Below, in pieces: positions 44,356 to 56,308 of a stretch of DNA of 64,000 nucleotides. Source of the stretch: Enoplolaimus lenunculus (Eukaryota > Nematoda > Enoplea > Enoplida > Thoracostomopsidae). How positions within the stretch are numbered: position 1 is the stretch's first letter; each line of letters starts with the position of its first letter. A program made the translations under genes and the position numbers. Under the pieces are notes generated by a model. That model saw nothing but the letters and a program-made list of their open reading frames with translations. It searched no databases and had not been told where the DNA came from. The stretch is from NCBI GenBank assembly GCA_030248215.1, contig JASANG010000919.1, forward strand, positions 45,158-109,157, in the 5' to 3' direction.

Positions 44356-44950
44356 TGGCCAATGTATAGCACATGGGCTTCCCATTTTCAAGGGTGGAAA
44401 ACTTGTGACCAGAAGTGCAGCGCAGTCACTCCTGTAGACGACTAGGTGTTCTGCTGGTTTGGTAGGAAAAATCATAAGCGTAATTTTTCCTGGGAAAAGT
44501 TGAAAATTCAAACGCCTGAATATTTTCTAGTTCGGTTGGGAATATTACAGGTTTAGGCGAGGTTCGCAAACCAATAAAGTTGAAAAGTTAAACGTATAGG
44601 TTTTCTAAAGGTTTGGCAGGGTAGGAATGGTTTGGTTGCGTTGCTTGAAAAATTGGGATGCATGGTTCGCTTTAGAAAACGAAAAAAGGCAAAATTCAAG
44701 CGACGGTATATGATTCCTTTTGGTTTGTAGGGAAAGCTGTAGGTGTAAGCGAGTTTCGGAAACCGGAAAAAGTTAAACGTATAGGTTTTCTATAGATGTG
44801 GTAGGGAAGGAACCGTTTGGTTGGTTTGGCTGCAAAATAGGGATGTGTGGTTCGGTTCGAAAAACGGGGAAAAGTGGAAAATTCAAGCGTCGGCACATGA
44901 TTCCTTTTGGTTGGTACGGAAAGTTAGAGGTGAAGGCGAGGTTCAGAAAA
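44356..44950. repeat. Duplicated block, copy 1 (with 46509-46960)
   Basis: GGCCAATGTATAGCAC, TGCTGGTTTGGTAGGAAAA, TTTAGGCGAGGTTCG and AAAGTTAAACGTATAGGTTT occur in the same order in both blocks. Downstream to about 45240 a GGAAAAGTTGAAAATT motif recurs about every 80-160 bp. Confidence 0.65.
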
Positions 44951-45373
44951 CGGGAAAAATTTTGAACGTTTGTTTTCGCGTGGTTTGGTAGGGAAAATCG
45001 GAAACAATGGTAAACGGGAAAAGTTGAAAATTTAAATCGTATAGGTTTTTCGTGGTTAGATAGGGAAAATCTGAAGCGCAGGTTTTGTTCGGAAAACGGA
45101 AAACGTGGAAAATTTAAACGCCTTCTTGTTTGGAAAACGGAAAAAGTTGAAAATTTAAAACGTATGGGTTTGTTCTTGATTAGGTAGAAAATTTTGGAGC
45201 GTAGGTTGTGTTTAGAAAACGGAAAAAGTAGGAAATTTAAACATCTTAATTTTTCCAGCCAAAATTATGCTTCATGCAGGAGTGGTTACGCTTCACGTTT
45301 TACCTCTCAAACCATGAAAATTTGGTGTTTAAATTTCCCACTTTCCCGTATTCCAAACAAACTACACTACGGT

Positions 45374-45809
45374 AGTGACCCGAATAAGAGGTTGTGGGGT
45401 AATAAGGGGGTCTCCATTTTGAGTCCCAATCAATAGGAGTCTGTATCTCTAATAAGAGTCCGTAAGCGGATAAAGTCCCTAAATTCTAATTAGAGTCCAT
45501 GAAGGTAAGTTATCCCTAATTGTTGTGCATAAAATGACTCCAGCACCAAATAAAATTGAGTTCGAATCTCTAAAGCATACTTAAATTTTGAAATCACATT
45601 CCTAAGTATAACCTTGCATGATAGCTCAAGCTATTGACGCAAGTCGAATAAACGTTCAATTCAACGGATAGTTGCAGTGCCGGATATATATCAGTAACGA
45701 AGGGTGGCGGAGCGTAGGTTAAAATAAATAACAGTCCGTAACCGAATAACAAGGGGGTACCCTCTAGAGAGGCCAAATAAATATCAGTCCCCCTCTTATT
45801 CGGGTCACT
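45374..45809. mobile_element. MITE with AGTGACCCGAATAAGAG ends, copy 2
   Basis: 436 bp with perfect 17-bp terminal inverted repeats (AGTGACCCGAATAAGAG and its complement) preceded by T and followed by A. Colinear with 10131-10549. The better preserved of the two copies. Confidence 0.8.
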
Positions 45810-46508
45810 ACAGTACACATTTTTCCTACCGAACCAGGGAATATCCAGGCTTATGAATTCTTCACTTTTCAGCTTTCCCAGCCGAAGTTATGCTTGTGAT
45901 TTTTCTTGTCAAACCAGCGGAGTTCGTAACCGTCATACAGGTGTGGCTGCGCTGTACTCTTGTTCATAAGTTTTACACTTTGCAAAACAGGAAGCCTCTG
46001 ACCTGTACATGGGGCCAAAATGTTAATGTCACGCATTCAAGTAGTACCTTCGTATTTGCTCGCATGATGTTGTTAAGCGTAATTTGGTGAATAATCGGCT
46101 TAATTTTGGAGTTGCAACTTAGTTTTATTATTCTCAACTGTTGTTAGTTTTATTGCCATCAGTAAAGTATCTGCAGTTCAATTTTGGAACATTTATGGTA
46201 TTTGGTTTTGGGAACCGGAAAGATTTTTGTATTCAAAAGCATTATTTTGTGCTATAAGTACGATTGTGTGGCCGATTTTCAGTGGCATGTTAACTCGTTA
46301 AGCAAGTAAGTACATCCGGGGATATTTGCGATGGGAACATAATGAAAAAGGGGATGCGAACACATCACGTACCTATTATCTGCATGTTGATCTGAAGTTG
46401 ATGACAGTAGAGGCGGCTCAACATGGGTGAAGGATTCGAAAACTCTGGAAAAGCCATGTGTGGGTTTCACATTCCTTCCGTGTAGGTTTAAACTTGTTTG
46501 AGTACCCT

Positions 46509-46960
46509 TCTGAGAGATCGGCCAATGTATAGCACGGGGGCTTCTCATTTTCTAAGGTTGAAAACTTATGACCGGAGGTGCAGCGCCGCCGCTCTTATAT
46601 GATGGCTAGGAATTCTGCTGGTTTGGTAGGAAAAGTCATAACTATAATGTTTGTTGGGAAAACGAGTGGAAAATTCATACTTGAATATTTCCTATTTCGC
46701 TAGGAAATGTTAGAGGTTTAGGCGAGGTTCGGAAACCAGTGAAATTTGAAAAGTTAAACGTATAGGTTTTCTCCAGGTTTGGTAGGGAAGGAACCGCTTC
46801 GTTAGTTTGCCTGGAAAATTGGGATTCGTGGTTCTATTCGTACAACGGGAAAAGTGGAAAACTGAAAATTCAAGCGTAGGTATATGATTCCTTTTGGTTG
46901 GTAGGAAAAGTTAGAAGTGTAGTCGAGCTCGAAAACCGGGAAAAGTTAAACATAGGATTT
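46509..46960. repeat. Duplicated block, copy 2
   Basis: Direct-orientation partner of 44356-44950, diverged by substitutions and small length changes. The 436-bp MITE lies between them. Confidence 0.65.
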
Positions 46961-48878
46961 TTCTAGATCAAGTTTCCGGCACAAAGCATTACTTTTTGAA
47001 ACCGCTAAGATTACTGAAATAATTTTCAACAGTTTCTGAAGCACCGCTCAGTGCGGAGGCACGGGTTGCTGCGGGCGGTAGCCCCCATCCTGCTTTCGTA
47101 TCAATTCAAATCATTGGTGGTCCTACAACTCTCGTTTTTACACTACTTATAAGTATATAACAAGTCACAATTTTTTTATTACAGATATGGTGCAATACTT
47201 CTAAATAAAATAAAAATTACGAAATTTATCTCGAATCTTAAAAAATTTCGGTGCATCCGCCGTCTTGTCTTAATAAAATTTTACAAGGCCCAATATTTGC
47301 AACGTCTCAGTTTGTGTTATGGCACTGAAACACTTCCAAATAATTGCCTTTTGATATTTTGTTATTTTATTTAATACAAAAGTGCAATCCTGATTTAACT
47401 TTAGGTTCTAGATTGCTTGTTCTGAATTCAACAATTGAAAATTTGTTCAGTTCCCTTTGTTTCAACTTTATGCAACTGTAATCAAATATTTCCCCGTTTC
47501 GAATTTATTTTGAACTTCTTCTTTAAAACCTCACTATTAAGAATTGATAAATTTCGAGAATTTGACAATTTTCCATTGAAAAAATTTCACGCATTTATCG
47601 AATTTTTGAAATTTCTGTTAAAGCAATAAAAGTTATAATTTTTAATTGTTTCCAAAAATACAATTTGATTGATAGGTCCAGAACAACAACAATTAAACGC
47701 AGCTAAAATTTCAACCTATATATTATCTGAGAGTGCATTTACTGCTAAATATTAATACGGAGGGTTCTTGCAATAAATGTAAAACAATTCAAATTTGTGT
47801 AAACTTTTCGGGGGTCATATTAATTTACTCAGGAGTAAAACAAATACCTAACAGGGTATATTTTAAATTTCGCTGGATATGTAATGAAAACGACATAAAT
47901 GTATCATAATAAATAATGATTTTAGAATTGTATGTTTTACGATCTATAACAATCATCTTGTGGGTCAGGGTATATACTTAATTTAGAGCAACCCGTTAAA
48001 ACAAGTGCTTAAGAAACGAAAATTGAGGCTCGGAAACCTAAAAACAGAAAAGCGAGTTTCCTATATCCGAAAGAGAAAATTTACACACTGATATCTGGAT
48101 ATGAAAATATCGCTGCAAGCAAAGTGTTCTGTTCCCCTTTGCTCCAATACGTAGGTATGCAGCTGAAGGGTTTTTAATTACTTTGACGAATCAGGAAAAC
48201 TGTAAACAAGTGCCAGAATTGTCAAATCTACGTGGCACCTAGCATTTTGTTATATTTTTAATCATTTAGGATTGCTGAAAGTTAACATATGAAATTCCGT
48301 TATATCGCAAAAACTGATTTATTTAAAATTTTTGAATTTACTGGTTTGAAAGTTACAAGATCTAAACAACTGGCGATAGGTGCTACACACATTTGACGAC
48401 TGACCACTGCCTGTATAAAAATGTTCTACTATTCATGCAAAATCTGATTTTAAGCTAGAACTTTTAAATTTGCAGTGGGGTGGGTTTAGTCTGTTCGACT
48501 ATAAGAGCTCCATGCTCGATTCGATGGTCACGTTTTGTGGAGATTTTGCACTATGCATACGCGTAATCACTGTTAAACCCTACACATATAGAGATTATTG
48601 CACGCATAAGTGCATGGCAGTATATACATTGTTTTATTGCTCAGGGTTTGAAATTTTACAATATGCCAAGGGAGAAGCCAGAGGGGGACTAAGTATGCGA
48701 TGACTCCTACAGTGACTTTGAGAAATTTATCTGTGTTAATAACAGAATGTTTGTTCAAACCCATAGATTTGAAACTTTAAATGTAGAACCAAAAGCACTT
48801 AATAAGCGATTATATTTGCTCTTGGCGAAGCGGAATCCTGGCTACGCCCATGCATAACTCCCTTTCCTCTGATGTTTC
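46961..48878. other. No gene seen; 3' flank of the BPI-family gene
   Basis: Strongly AT-rich. 47041-47100 is a GC-richer patch (GCGGAGGCACGGGTTGCTGC) typical of an old repeat end. The possible poly(A) signal of the - strand gene is at 48633-48638. Confidence 0.5.
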
Positions 48879-51800
48879 TTAACCGGTTTCATACTCAAAT
48901 TCAGTCGCCAACATCAGCAGTCCATCAAGCGGCCGAGTCCTGCCTTTGGCGACCCTGAACGGACCTGTTTTAGGGATTTTAATGCCGCCGCTATTTAGCA
49001 AGCCACTAAAATGAGGCTCGATCACGCCGTCGATTGCGTAATTAAGTACAAAATACATTGAATCTGTGTTCGACATTAAACTTGTTTCGTTGGTGTCAAT
49101 AGAATGTAGTATAACGTCTTCGAATTGTAGCTTTGCCATTAGTCTGGGAGGCCTTCGAGTTGCGGAAGGTTGCGTGGTCAAAATCCTGGAAGGTTTGATT
49201 GAATTAGGGCTGGTGCCTTTAGGATGCTGGGTGGAACTCGCTGTAGAGCGTTTAGGTGCTTGGGTGGAAGGAAGGGCTGATCCCTTCTGGGTGGATATAG
49301 GATCTTTGGGGGGAGACTTCTCACTTGTCACTTGAAAAGGCGGTGTATCGACCTGAATGGTTCCAATTTCGGCATCGTTCAAAGCTGCGTCCTTCGTCTG
49401 TGGTGCCTTCTTTGATTCTTGAGGGGAGTGTGAATTTTCAGGGTAAACAAACTCGAGGGTAAGTTTGACTTCAGTATCGACAAGACCTGAGAATAAAAAC
49501 GTTCGTTGGGGGTTGTCAAAAGATAATGGGCGAACGTAACCTGTAAATTCCATGGTAGCGTTAATGATTACTCCTCGAGCAGAAGAAATATTTACCTGGG
49601 GCGGGCGCCGGATTTGCATCGTAATATCAATTGCAGAATCAGGATATTTGACTGAAAGCTCAGGAAATACCGTGCCAGCGCATAGGAAATCACATTTCAA
49701 ATTGAGAACGTTTTGATATTTTGCCGGAAGAGAATCGCGAGTAAAATTAAAGTCTAAAATACCAAATTGAGTCACATAATAAAGCAAGGTTTCAAACGTT
49801 AGCCTGCTGATAAATAATTGCACCATACCGTCAGGTTTAGCCCCGCTAGCTCGTGAGTCAGGCCCCGGTACCGATGGATTTTCAGGGCACAAGCTGGGCA
49901 AAGCTGGAAATTCAGGCGACGGTTCGTAATATTCAGTTACTGGCTCCGCAGCAACGAAAGAGTTGTATTTCAGCTTGGAGCCAGCTTCAGACTTTCGAGG
50001 CCAAGATTGATCGTTTCGTTGGTTAGCAACCGTGTACTGAAACCGTTTCCTTGGCAACCAATTATCGGTTGCTAAGGCTTCGTCGAATGTAACAACGACA
50101 CGATCGCCTGCTGGAAATACATGACCGTCATGTGCTGTCACCAATGAAACCGCGCCAAATTCAGGATCAGAAAGCATAGTATAATTAAGTCGGAACGGGT
50201 CAAACAAAAATGTATCCAGGGGGACATTGCGGAGGGTCCCAGCCAACATTGGCAAAGTCTCGTGTTTGATGTAGTCGCACAACGCGTCTCGTAAGCCTGC
50301 TTGAATTTTTTTACCAATTCTTGAACGAAATAAATTCATTAATTTATTGATGAGGCCACCGTGAAATTCAATTGAAACAAGGTTTGACCCTGCGCCGCAC
50401 GATAGCACTCTGGGCACTAGGTACCCGTCTGGGCTGCTGGAAGCCCCTACCAAGACGCTGACTGACAGCTTGCTAACGTCTAGTTGCAACTTTCCAGTGT
50501 TCCAGAATAACCAGGCGTCTACGCGATAAGGCGATTCCACACGAGCTGTTAGTCTTTGCAGCTAAAATTAATTGCTGATACGAAATTTGGCGAATGTTAC
50601 TTTAAGAAGCGGAACAGTAGCATAAAGCATATTCCTAAACCTAAAACTAAGGTAAAGCCTCGGCGTAACGATAAGCTCATAACTAAATCTAAGCCAAAAC
50701 CGAAGCCGAACCAAAAAAAATAGTCTAAAGCTTGAGCTTACACTATTATAGTCCCGCGAAAAACTAATTCGCCCGCCAAAATGGCAGGGCCAGACATTTT
50801 ATGTATTAAAGTTTAACAATGTCCGCCAAAGATAGGATTCTCAAATGTGTATAGCACCTATTCCCAGGACACAGTAAGACTGCACGTAGATCGAGGCCTC
50901 TCGTGATAAGTTACATTTATTTGAGAACACGGACAGAAAATTTTAAGCCAACGACTATACGGGTATGCCCGGCCACCAAGCCTAAATCTAAGTCTAATTC
51001 TAAGCTTAAGTATAAGCCTAAGAATCCCTGTCTCTAAAGTCCTCTACTCTCTCAGTCTCACAGTGGACAGGTCTCTATAGTTAACATGGTTACGGCATTT
51101 AAATAAAATTAACCGAAATTTCAATGCCTCGATTTTCGACAAATGCCAATCGAGTATCGAAATCAGTATCGTATTGAGTGACCACGGCGTCGGTCACTTT
51201 GTAATCTACTGAACCAAACGATCCACTGATACCATCCAGACCACGCTTCGACCGTATGAATGAAACCAGCGAATCGTGAGCGAATGCTTCCAACAGATTA
51301 AGTCCGGATGTCGTAAGACGAGCTTTGAATCCAGGATTGTGATTGGCTGAAATATATAAAAACACAGTTGTTTATATTGGATTTCCATTGGCTGAAACAC
51401 TACAAGTGCTGGGTGCTAGATTTTCACAGATATTACGTGCACTGCACCATTTTTGCAACTCGCACAGAACCTGACTGCCATGCAGCCTCCAAGGTACACC
51501 ATTTCACAAGTCTCTGTATAGGCAGCTTGGCGATTATCCGAGTTTCTCGCCATCGCAACTTGCACAAAATACAGTGCCGCTACCAGCGTCAAAATGCTAC
51601 GAGGGCATTCGACGAGTTTTCCATGACTGAAAGGTATGTTGAAACTTTCCTTTCCTTGCTGGACCAAGATTGCTCGAGACGGAACCAGGCCCGTAGCCAG
51701 CTCACCTTGCTAGGGGGCTAAAGTTTTTCAGGAGCGTCATACAAGGGTTTTTGTTAACTTACAAGCACAGTTGAAAATTTTTGTAGGAGGGCTAAAATTA

Positions 51801-52134
51801 TTGCACGGGGGCTCAGCCCTTTGGCCCCCCACCTAGCCTTGGCTCCGCCTAGCTTTAGGAGCCTAAATGCAGCATGGCTCCATCGAAAATCTCCGTCTGC
51901 CATATCGTTGGAGAGCTTTTTTGCAGTGGGCTTTAAATAGTTTTAAACATTTTCAACCTTCAAAAGGGAGAAATGTTACATGCCAGTCTACAAGATTTTT
52001 AACAAATTATTGTATAAAATATTTACGTTCACATGAAACGCATACTTACCTTTAATTTTAGTCATTATTGATAAAAGAAAGATCCATAAAATTGCACCAA
52101 TCATGTAACGGCATACAGAGTTGACAGATAACAT
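48879..52134 (-). CDS. BPI/LBP/CETP-family secreted lipid-binding protein, complete, 3 exons, 666 aa
   Basis: Exons on the - strand: 52134-52050, 51346-51114 and 50561-48879 (TAA). Donors are AAAG|gtaagt and TCG|gttaat; acceptors are tatatttcag and taattttag; phases agree. Exon 1 encodes a signal peptide (core MIGAILWIFLLSIMTK; ATG at 52134 or 52104). Exon 2 carries the family's mature N-terminus NPGFKARLTTSGLNLL. Exon 3 has the Cys pair 39 residues apart (ORF residues 48 and 88 counted from base 50540) that matches the conserved disulfide of BPI, then two-domain BPI sequence: GMVQLFISRLTFE, FPELSVKYPDS and a C-terminus ending LLMLATEFEYETG, like LLFGADVVYK of BPI. These proteins bind lipopolysaccharide or other lipids outside the cell; the ligand here is unknown. 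A Ser/Thr/Pro insert breaks the C-terminal domain. An AATAAA lies at 48633-48638, about 240 bases past the stop. Confidence 0.9.
49150..49437 (-). other. Ser/Thr/Pro/Lys-rich insert in the C-terminal domain of the BPI-family protein
   Basis: About 95 codons between EFVYPEN and RLMAKLQFEDV lack the alternating hydrophobic pattern of the rest of the protein. They are rich in Ser, Thr, Pro, Gln and Lys, with repeated STQ and PSTQ motifs. In vertebrate BPI the equivalent place is a short loop between two beta strands. The composition suggests an exposed linker, possibly O-glycosylated (inference). Confidence 0.75.
50625..50735 (-). repeat. Degenerate GCCTAA-type hexamers in BPI intron 2
   Basis: Reverse-orientation TTAGGC-like hexamers (CCTAAACCTAAAACTAAGG). 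A second patch is at 50979-51030 in the same intron. Similar patches are at 23450-23495, 8880-8905 and 6080-6105. Confidence 0.5.
51690..51850. repeat. Old repeat end in BPI intron 1
   Basis: CCGTAGCCAGCTCACCTTGC through GCCCCCCACCTAGCC has the CCCCC/AGCC look of degraded transposon ends. A weaker relative is at 28085-28200 in ZSWIM intron 7. Confidence 0.35.
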
Positions 52135-52245
52135 TTCGCGATATTTATTGCACCAATCAAATTTCAGGAAGTTACTAAATTTCACTACTTATGTTACGAT
52201 TTTCATACATCATGCATTGGCTAGAATCTCTGAAATAAATACTAG

Positions 52246-52651
52246 TCTTGGTGTGAATCTCAGAATCGGAACCGGAAAGTTAAAAAAATACCGGAACTGG
52301 AGCCGGAACCGGAAACGAAAAATTATCGTTACCCAAAAAGTCATTTTTAACGCATTTTGTCGATTTTACGGCAAACACGCCATTTATGATGCCGAAATAG
52401 TGAAAATGCAGTAGCTGGAAACGTATGATCAATTATAAAGTATATATGACACAAATTGAGCAATTCGGCAATACGCGCTCAGCTAATTTTAGAAAAATAA
52501 TTTAAAATATGTCAATTTTTCTTAAATTTTAGAATGAGAAAAAATTTTAATACCGGAAAATTCCGGTGAAAAAAACCGGATTCTTTGCCGTAACCGGATA
52601 CTGAAAAATACTGGATTTCCCTACCGGAACCGGAATTCCGGTTGTACCCTG
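52246..52651. mobile_element. hAT MITE of the CAGGGTGCAACCGG family, left end degraded
   Basis: Right end AATTCCGGTTGTACCCTG is clear and the interior carries ACCGGAACCGG runs as at 41969. The left end is weak, so the start is approximate. It sits just upstream of the BPI-family gene, within about 115-515 bases of its start codon. Confidence 0.6.
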
Positions 52652-54699
52652 ATATTAATATATGCCTCAAATTTTGTCATTCATAAAATTTTCCAGAACA
52701 AAAAAGACAAAAACGTTTTAAAATATAAATTGCAAGACGTGAAAAATAAGCGTAAAAAATTGTTGCCTCATGTAGTATTTAGGGTCGTCCGTTTTCACAG
52801 AGGACTACACAAAACCAAACTTATTCTATGTTACTGCGTAGTTTTAGGCTAATTTGTGCGCTTAAACATTTAGGTTTGCGGTTAAAACCAGATTTCAGGG
52901 TATTGAAGCTATAATACCATGACTCGAATTTACTTAATTAAATATATATTTTTAAAATTTTTCCACGCAAAGCTGTGTATACATCAGCGAAGACACCCGA
53001 ACACTTTAATACTTACTCATTTTTCAATTATAAAGATGTCTGTCATATGAAAGCAAAAGAGAAAAAAATGTATTTCGTTTTAGAAATACAAAACGATAAA
53101 CTGTTAAAAATATTAGACAACAAAGCAAAAAGACAAATAAAAACAGTATACAGTGTAGTTTTAGTAGCAGCGCTGACTAAAGACTAAATATTACACATTT
53201 TTATATGACGAACGTTTATAATATTCTGGAAGAACACAGGATAGGGTTTGCGCGTATGTTGATTTTATTTGTGAATTTCATGAGTAATATATATGCATAT
53301 AAATATATATTTTGTATGTGTATATATATACATATATACATGGAAATTTTTCATCATAAGCAACAATGGAATCTCGTATTTCAACCAAGCAAAAGCTTAT
53401 TTCCATTCTTTGTGAATTTTACGCTTTTATACATGAATGTTTCTTTATAATTCTTTTGATACCTAAAATTTCAAACTTGAACGCACAACAGGTAAACATT
53501 GCAGATGGGGAGTTTTCGATAAAATTTCTATGGTAGGCGGCGCTTTCTAAAAATGGTCTGCTTTTAAAATTTTTTTCGTATATATGGTTGAGCTTTTTGT
53601 GACTTCTCCTGAACATTGTGCAGGCAAATTTGAAATTTAACCATTGAAATCCCAACAAGCCAAAAATATAACGAAGGATATGCTTTAATTTTTTCGAATT
53701 TTTAAGAATGTAAGCTTACTCTTTGACAGACCCACCAGTAACCAGGACGGCCATAAAAGTAAACATGGGCCTTGATTTTTAGAAATTTTAAGGTGTGACG
53801 TATACAACATTTACCATCACCGCTTATAATAAGAGTTTGGTGTTCGATCCGAAACGAAATTGCTCGTATTGCTGAGATTGATCGCAACGGCGGCATTGCA
53901 GCATTTTGAAGCAAAAAATTCGGTTTTTTAAATTAAAATGCAGGAGAAGTTTGAATCATTAAAAACGATAATTGGAAAATTTAAAATTTGCTGAAAATAC
54001 GAATCATCAAGTGTCAGTGTTTTATACAATAAACAAAGCGAAATAAGCTCCGGAAATAAATCTGAGCTTTAATTTGCATTTCAAAGCTTAAATAATTTCA
54101 GGCTCGTGAGAACCCTTTCTGTAGGGGAGTCAAAAAAGGGCCGAGTAGCTACACACGAATAGAGTTTACCCATCCTGTTCGGCAACAACTCCGGTGGCGC
54201 TGATCTTTGATAGGTAACTAAGAGTAAAAAGATATGCCGAATAATTTAAAAATCGTCACCTGGAAAGCGAGTGTTTTAAACGCTATTTCAGCGGTTTGAC
54301 GTTTTTTGGCATAACTCCGACAGAGTACCTAAGTATGCTTAAGCTAGTAGTCTATTTTTTGCAAAGAAACAGACCAAGGCTTACAGGCCGAGGCTAAATG
54401 TTGAGATTTATCAAGAGACACGTAAACCAAATTTTTGAACACGTTTGTATCAGAATGTATTACGCCAGACTGTCATAGAGTTTTCTTACCATCAGAGGAT
54501 CTATAGGCGGACAGGGTATGCGCGCCGTGTCAGAAAATTTATATGGTAAGCTGCACTTTACAATTTTTCTCCTCAAATAATTGGCACAAATATATCATAT
54601 TGTAAAAAATGCGTTTCATACCTTTGTCATTCGGCCCCGTCAGAAATTTCTGGATACGCCGCTGCTCCTAACTTCGGGCCCTGCTAAAAGTTGCACTAT
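52652..54699. other. No gene seen
   Basis: AT-rich, with a TATATA/CATATA microsatellite-like stretch at 53285-53342. Short open frames without motifs. Confidence 0.55.
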
Positions 54700-54810
54700 A
54701 CTTGACGTCCGGCGCCGTCTGGCGCCGTCCGTCACCACGCGTCACCCGAACGACGCCGTTCGTCAGCGTGGCGCGATACGAGTGATGGACAGCGGTGGAC
54801 GGCGCCGTAC
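54700..54810. repeat. GC-rich inverted-repeat element, copy 2
   Basis: Contains GGCGCCGTCCGTCACC and its reverse complement-like GGTGGACGGCGCCGT, the same core as at 2701-2846, but the layout is more degenerate. Confidence 0.55.
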
Positions 54811-55510
54811 ATCAACAAACGGATAGCGCAACCCATTTGTACTAAGGACGCAATCAAGAAAGACTCGCAGTCAAAGGAGGCCGGAACACCGTTTATGGTA
54901 ATGGCCGTCTTGATGCAGTTCTATGCTTTGTGCCTATAAGTTAATATCGCCATAGTAACCAAACTTACAAGCTGACTCACACAAAAGCACCATATAGAAA
55001 TCCGATTGAGTTTAGTATAGCATAGAGCAGAAATCATGTTCTATACGGCAAGCTTTCAAAAAAGCACTCGTTTAGCAAACATATTAAGTTTCGAAGTTTC
55101 CAATGCGGAATTGGTAGATCCAGGAGACACAGAAATATGTATCCTCCCGTTTACAGAACAATTTAAACAATTTTTTATACAACGGAAAAACAACGGCTAC
55201 GTTTAACATTTTAATTTTCAGCAGATGTCTCCTGCCCTCGAAAATTTTATCGTCACGGCTGACGTCAAAAAATTCATTTTGTAGAGTGTGTCTTTTCCGC
55301 GGCATTATTAATACTTAATACACTACAACCTTCCTCATAGTCCCGATCAGGATTATTGACCGCTCAGTACAACAGAGGATGCCATGGTTAATTTAAAATC
55401 AAGCTAGACAAAATGAGTATATAAGGGTTCGGACATATAAACACATACATTCGATGTGTGCCAGCTTTCAATACCTGAGTTGATATATATGCCTACCGAT
55501 ATAATAACTT

Positions 55511-55583
55511 CCTTTTTCGTGACTTCGCCTCAGCGGGATCGTGTTTAGATGGTTGTTTGCTTTTCGTTTGCATATGCATTGTT
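55511..55583 (+). repeat. Dispersed repeat shared with 9978-10055
   Basis: Second copy of the segment described at 9978; same orientation. Confidence 0.5.
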
Positions 55584-55811
55584 TATCATTTATGCTTGTG
55601 TAAAGAGGATAATGTTGTAATTGTATATAGTGTAAATATTAAGCATACATTGTATATATGGCCTATGTTACGATAAAGGCCGTCCCATTGTCCCGGGACA
55701 GCAATATACCAATAGTGCAATCATATGTACTCCTGTTTACATATGCAGTGACAAATTTAAGAAAAACTTAAATGACTGGACGGACTCGCTAATCTAGAGT
55801 TTTAAGTTGAT

Positions 55812-56082
55812 TTTATCCCCTTCTCACATTGAGTTGCCTGTAGGCAACTCAGCGCAGTGTATGTAAATAATATATATCGCACCGGGTTTAACAATTACAA
55901 CACGTATATATATATAGTACTAAATCACCGCAAGACGTGAGAGCCCCCTCGGGCTCGAGCGTCAAGCTCCTATAGCTGAGTGGTGATGGTATACGCCTCC
56001 CACTCCAGTCACTGGAGTTCGAATCCTACCATAAAAGTAGGTCTCAGGGGAAATAGAAAATATTCATGTGAGAAAGGGTTAA
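55812..56082 (-). mobile_element. TTAA MITE, copy F, full length, reverse orientation
   Basis: Left end TATCCCCTTCTCACAT, right end ATGTGAGAAAGGG-TTAA. The pol III-like A box TAGCTGAGTGG is at 55973-55983 and the B box AGTTCGAATCC at 56016-56026 on the + strand, about 32 bp apart, the normal tRNA spacing. A full cloverleaf does not form. Confidence 0.85.
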
Positions 56083-56107
56083 GCGAAAAATGTTCAGTTT
56101 ACTATCT

Positions 56108-56308
56108 ATAACCCCTTCTCACATTGAGTTGCCTATAGGCAACTCAGCGGAGTGTATGTAAATAATATATATCGCACCGTGTTTAACAATTGCAACACGT
56201 ATCTATAGTACTAAATCACCAGAAGACGTGAGAGCCCCCTCGGGCTCGAGCGTCAAGCTCCTATAGGTCTTAGGGGAAATAGAATATATTCATGTGCGAA
56301 AGAGTTAA
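56108..56308 (-). mobile_element. TTAA MITE, copy G, deleted across the tRNA-like part
   Basis: Same ends as copy F, but sequence from just before the A box to past the B box is missing (jump at ctcctatagg-tcttagg). It is joined to copy F by a 29-bp module. Confidence 0.8.

Noticed and set aside
51416-51667. Possible signal-peptide exon of the BPI-family gene with a hydrophobic run SILTLVAALYFVQVAMA
   Set aside because: No in-frame ATG before the hydrophobic run and a poor donor. The exon at 52050-52134 has an ATG, a better signal peptide, a consensus donor and the right phase.
55971-56030. Functional tRNA gene
   Set aside because: A and B boxes fit, but the acceptor and anticodon stems do not pair and the sequence recurs in every MITE copy.
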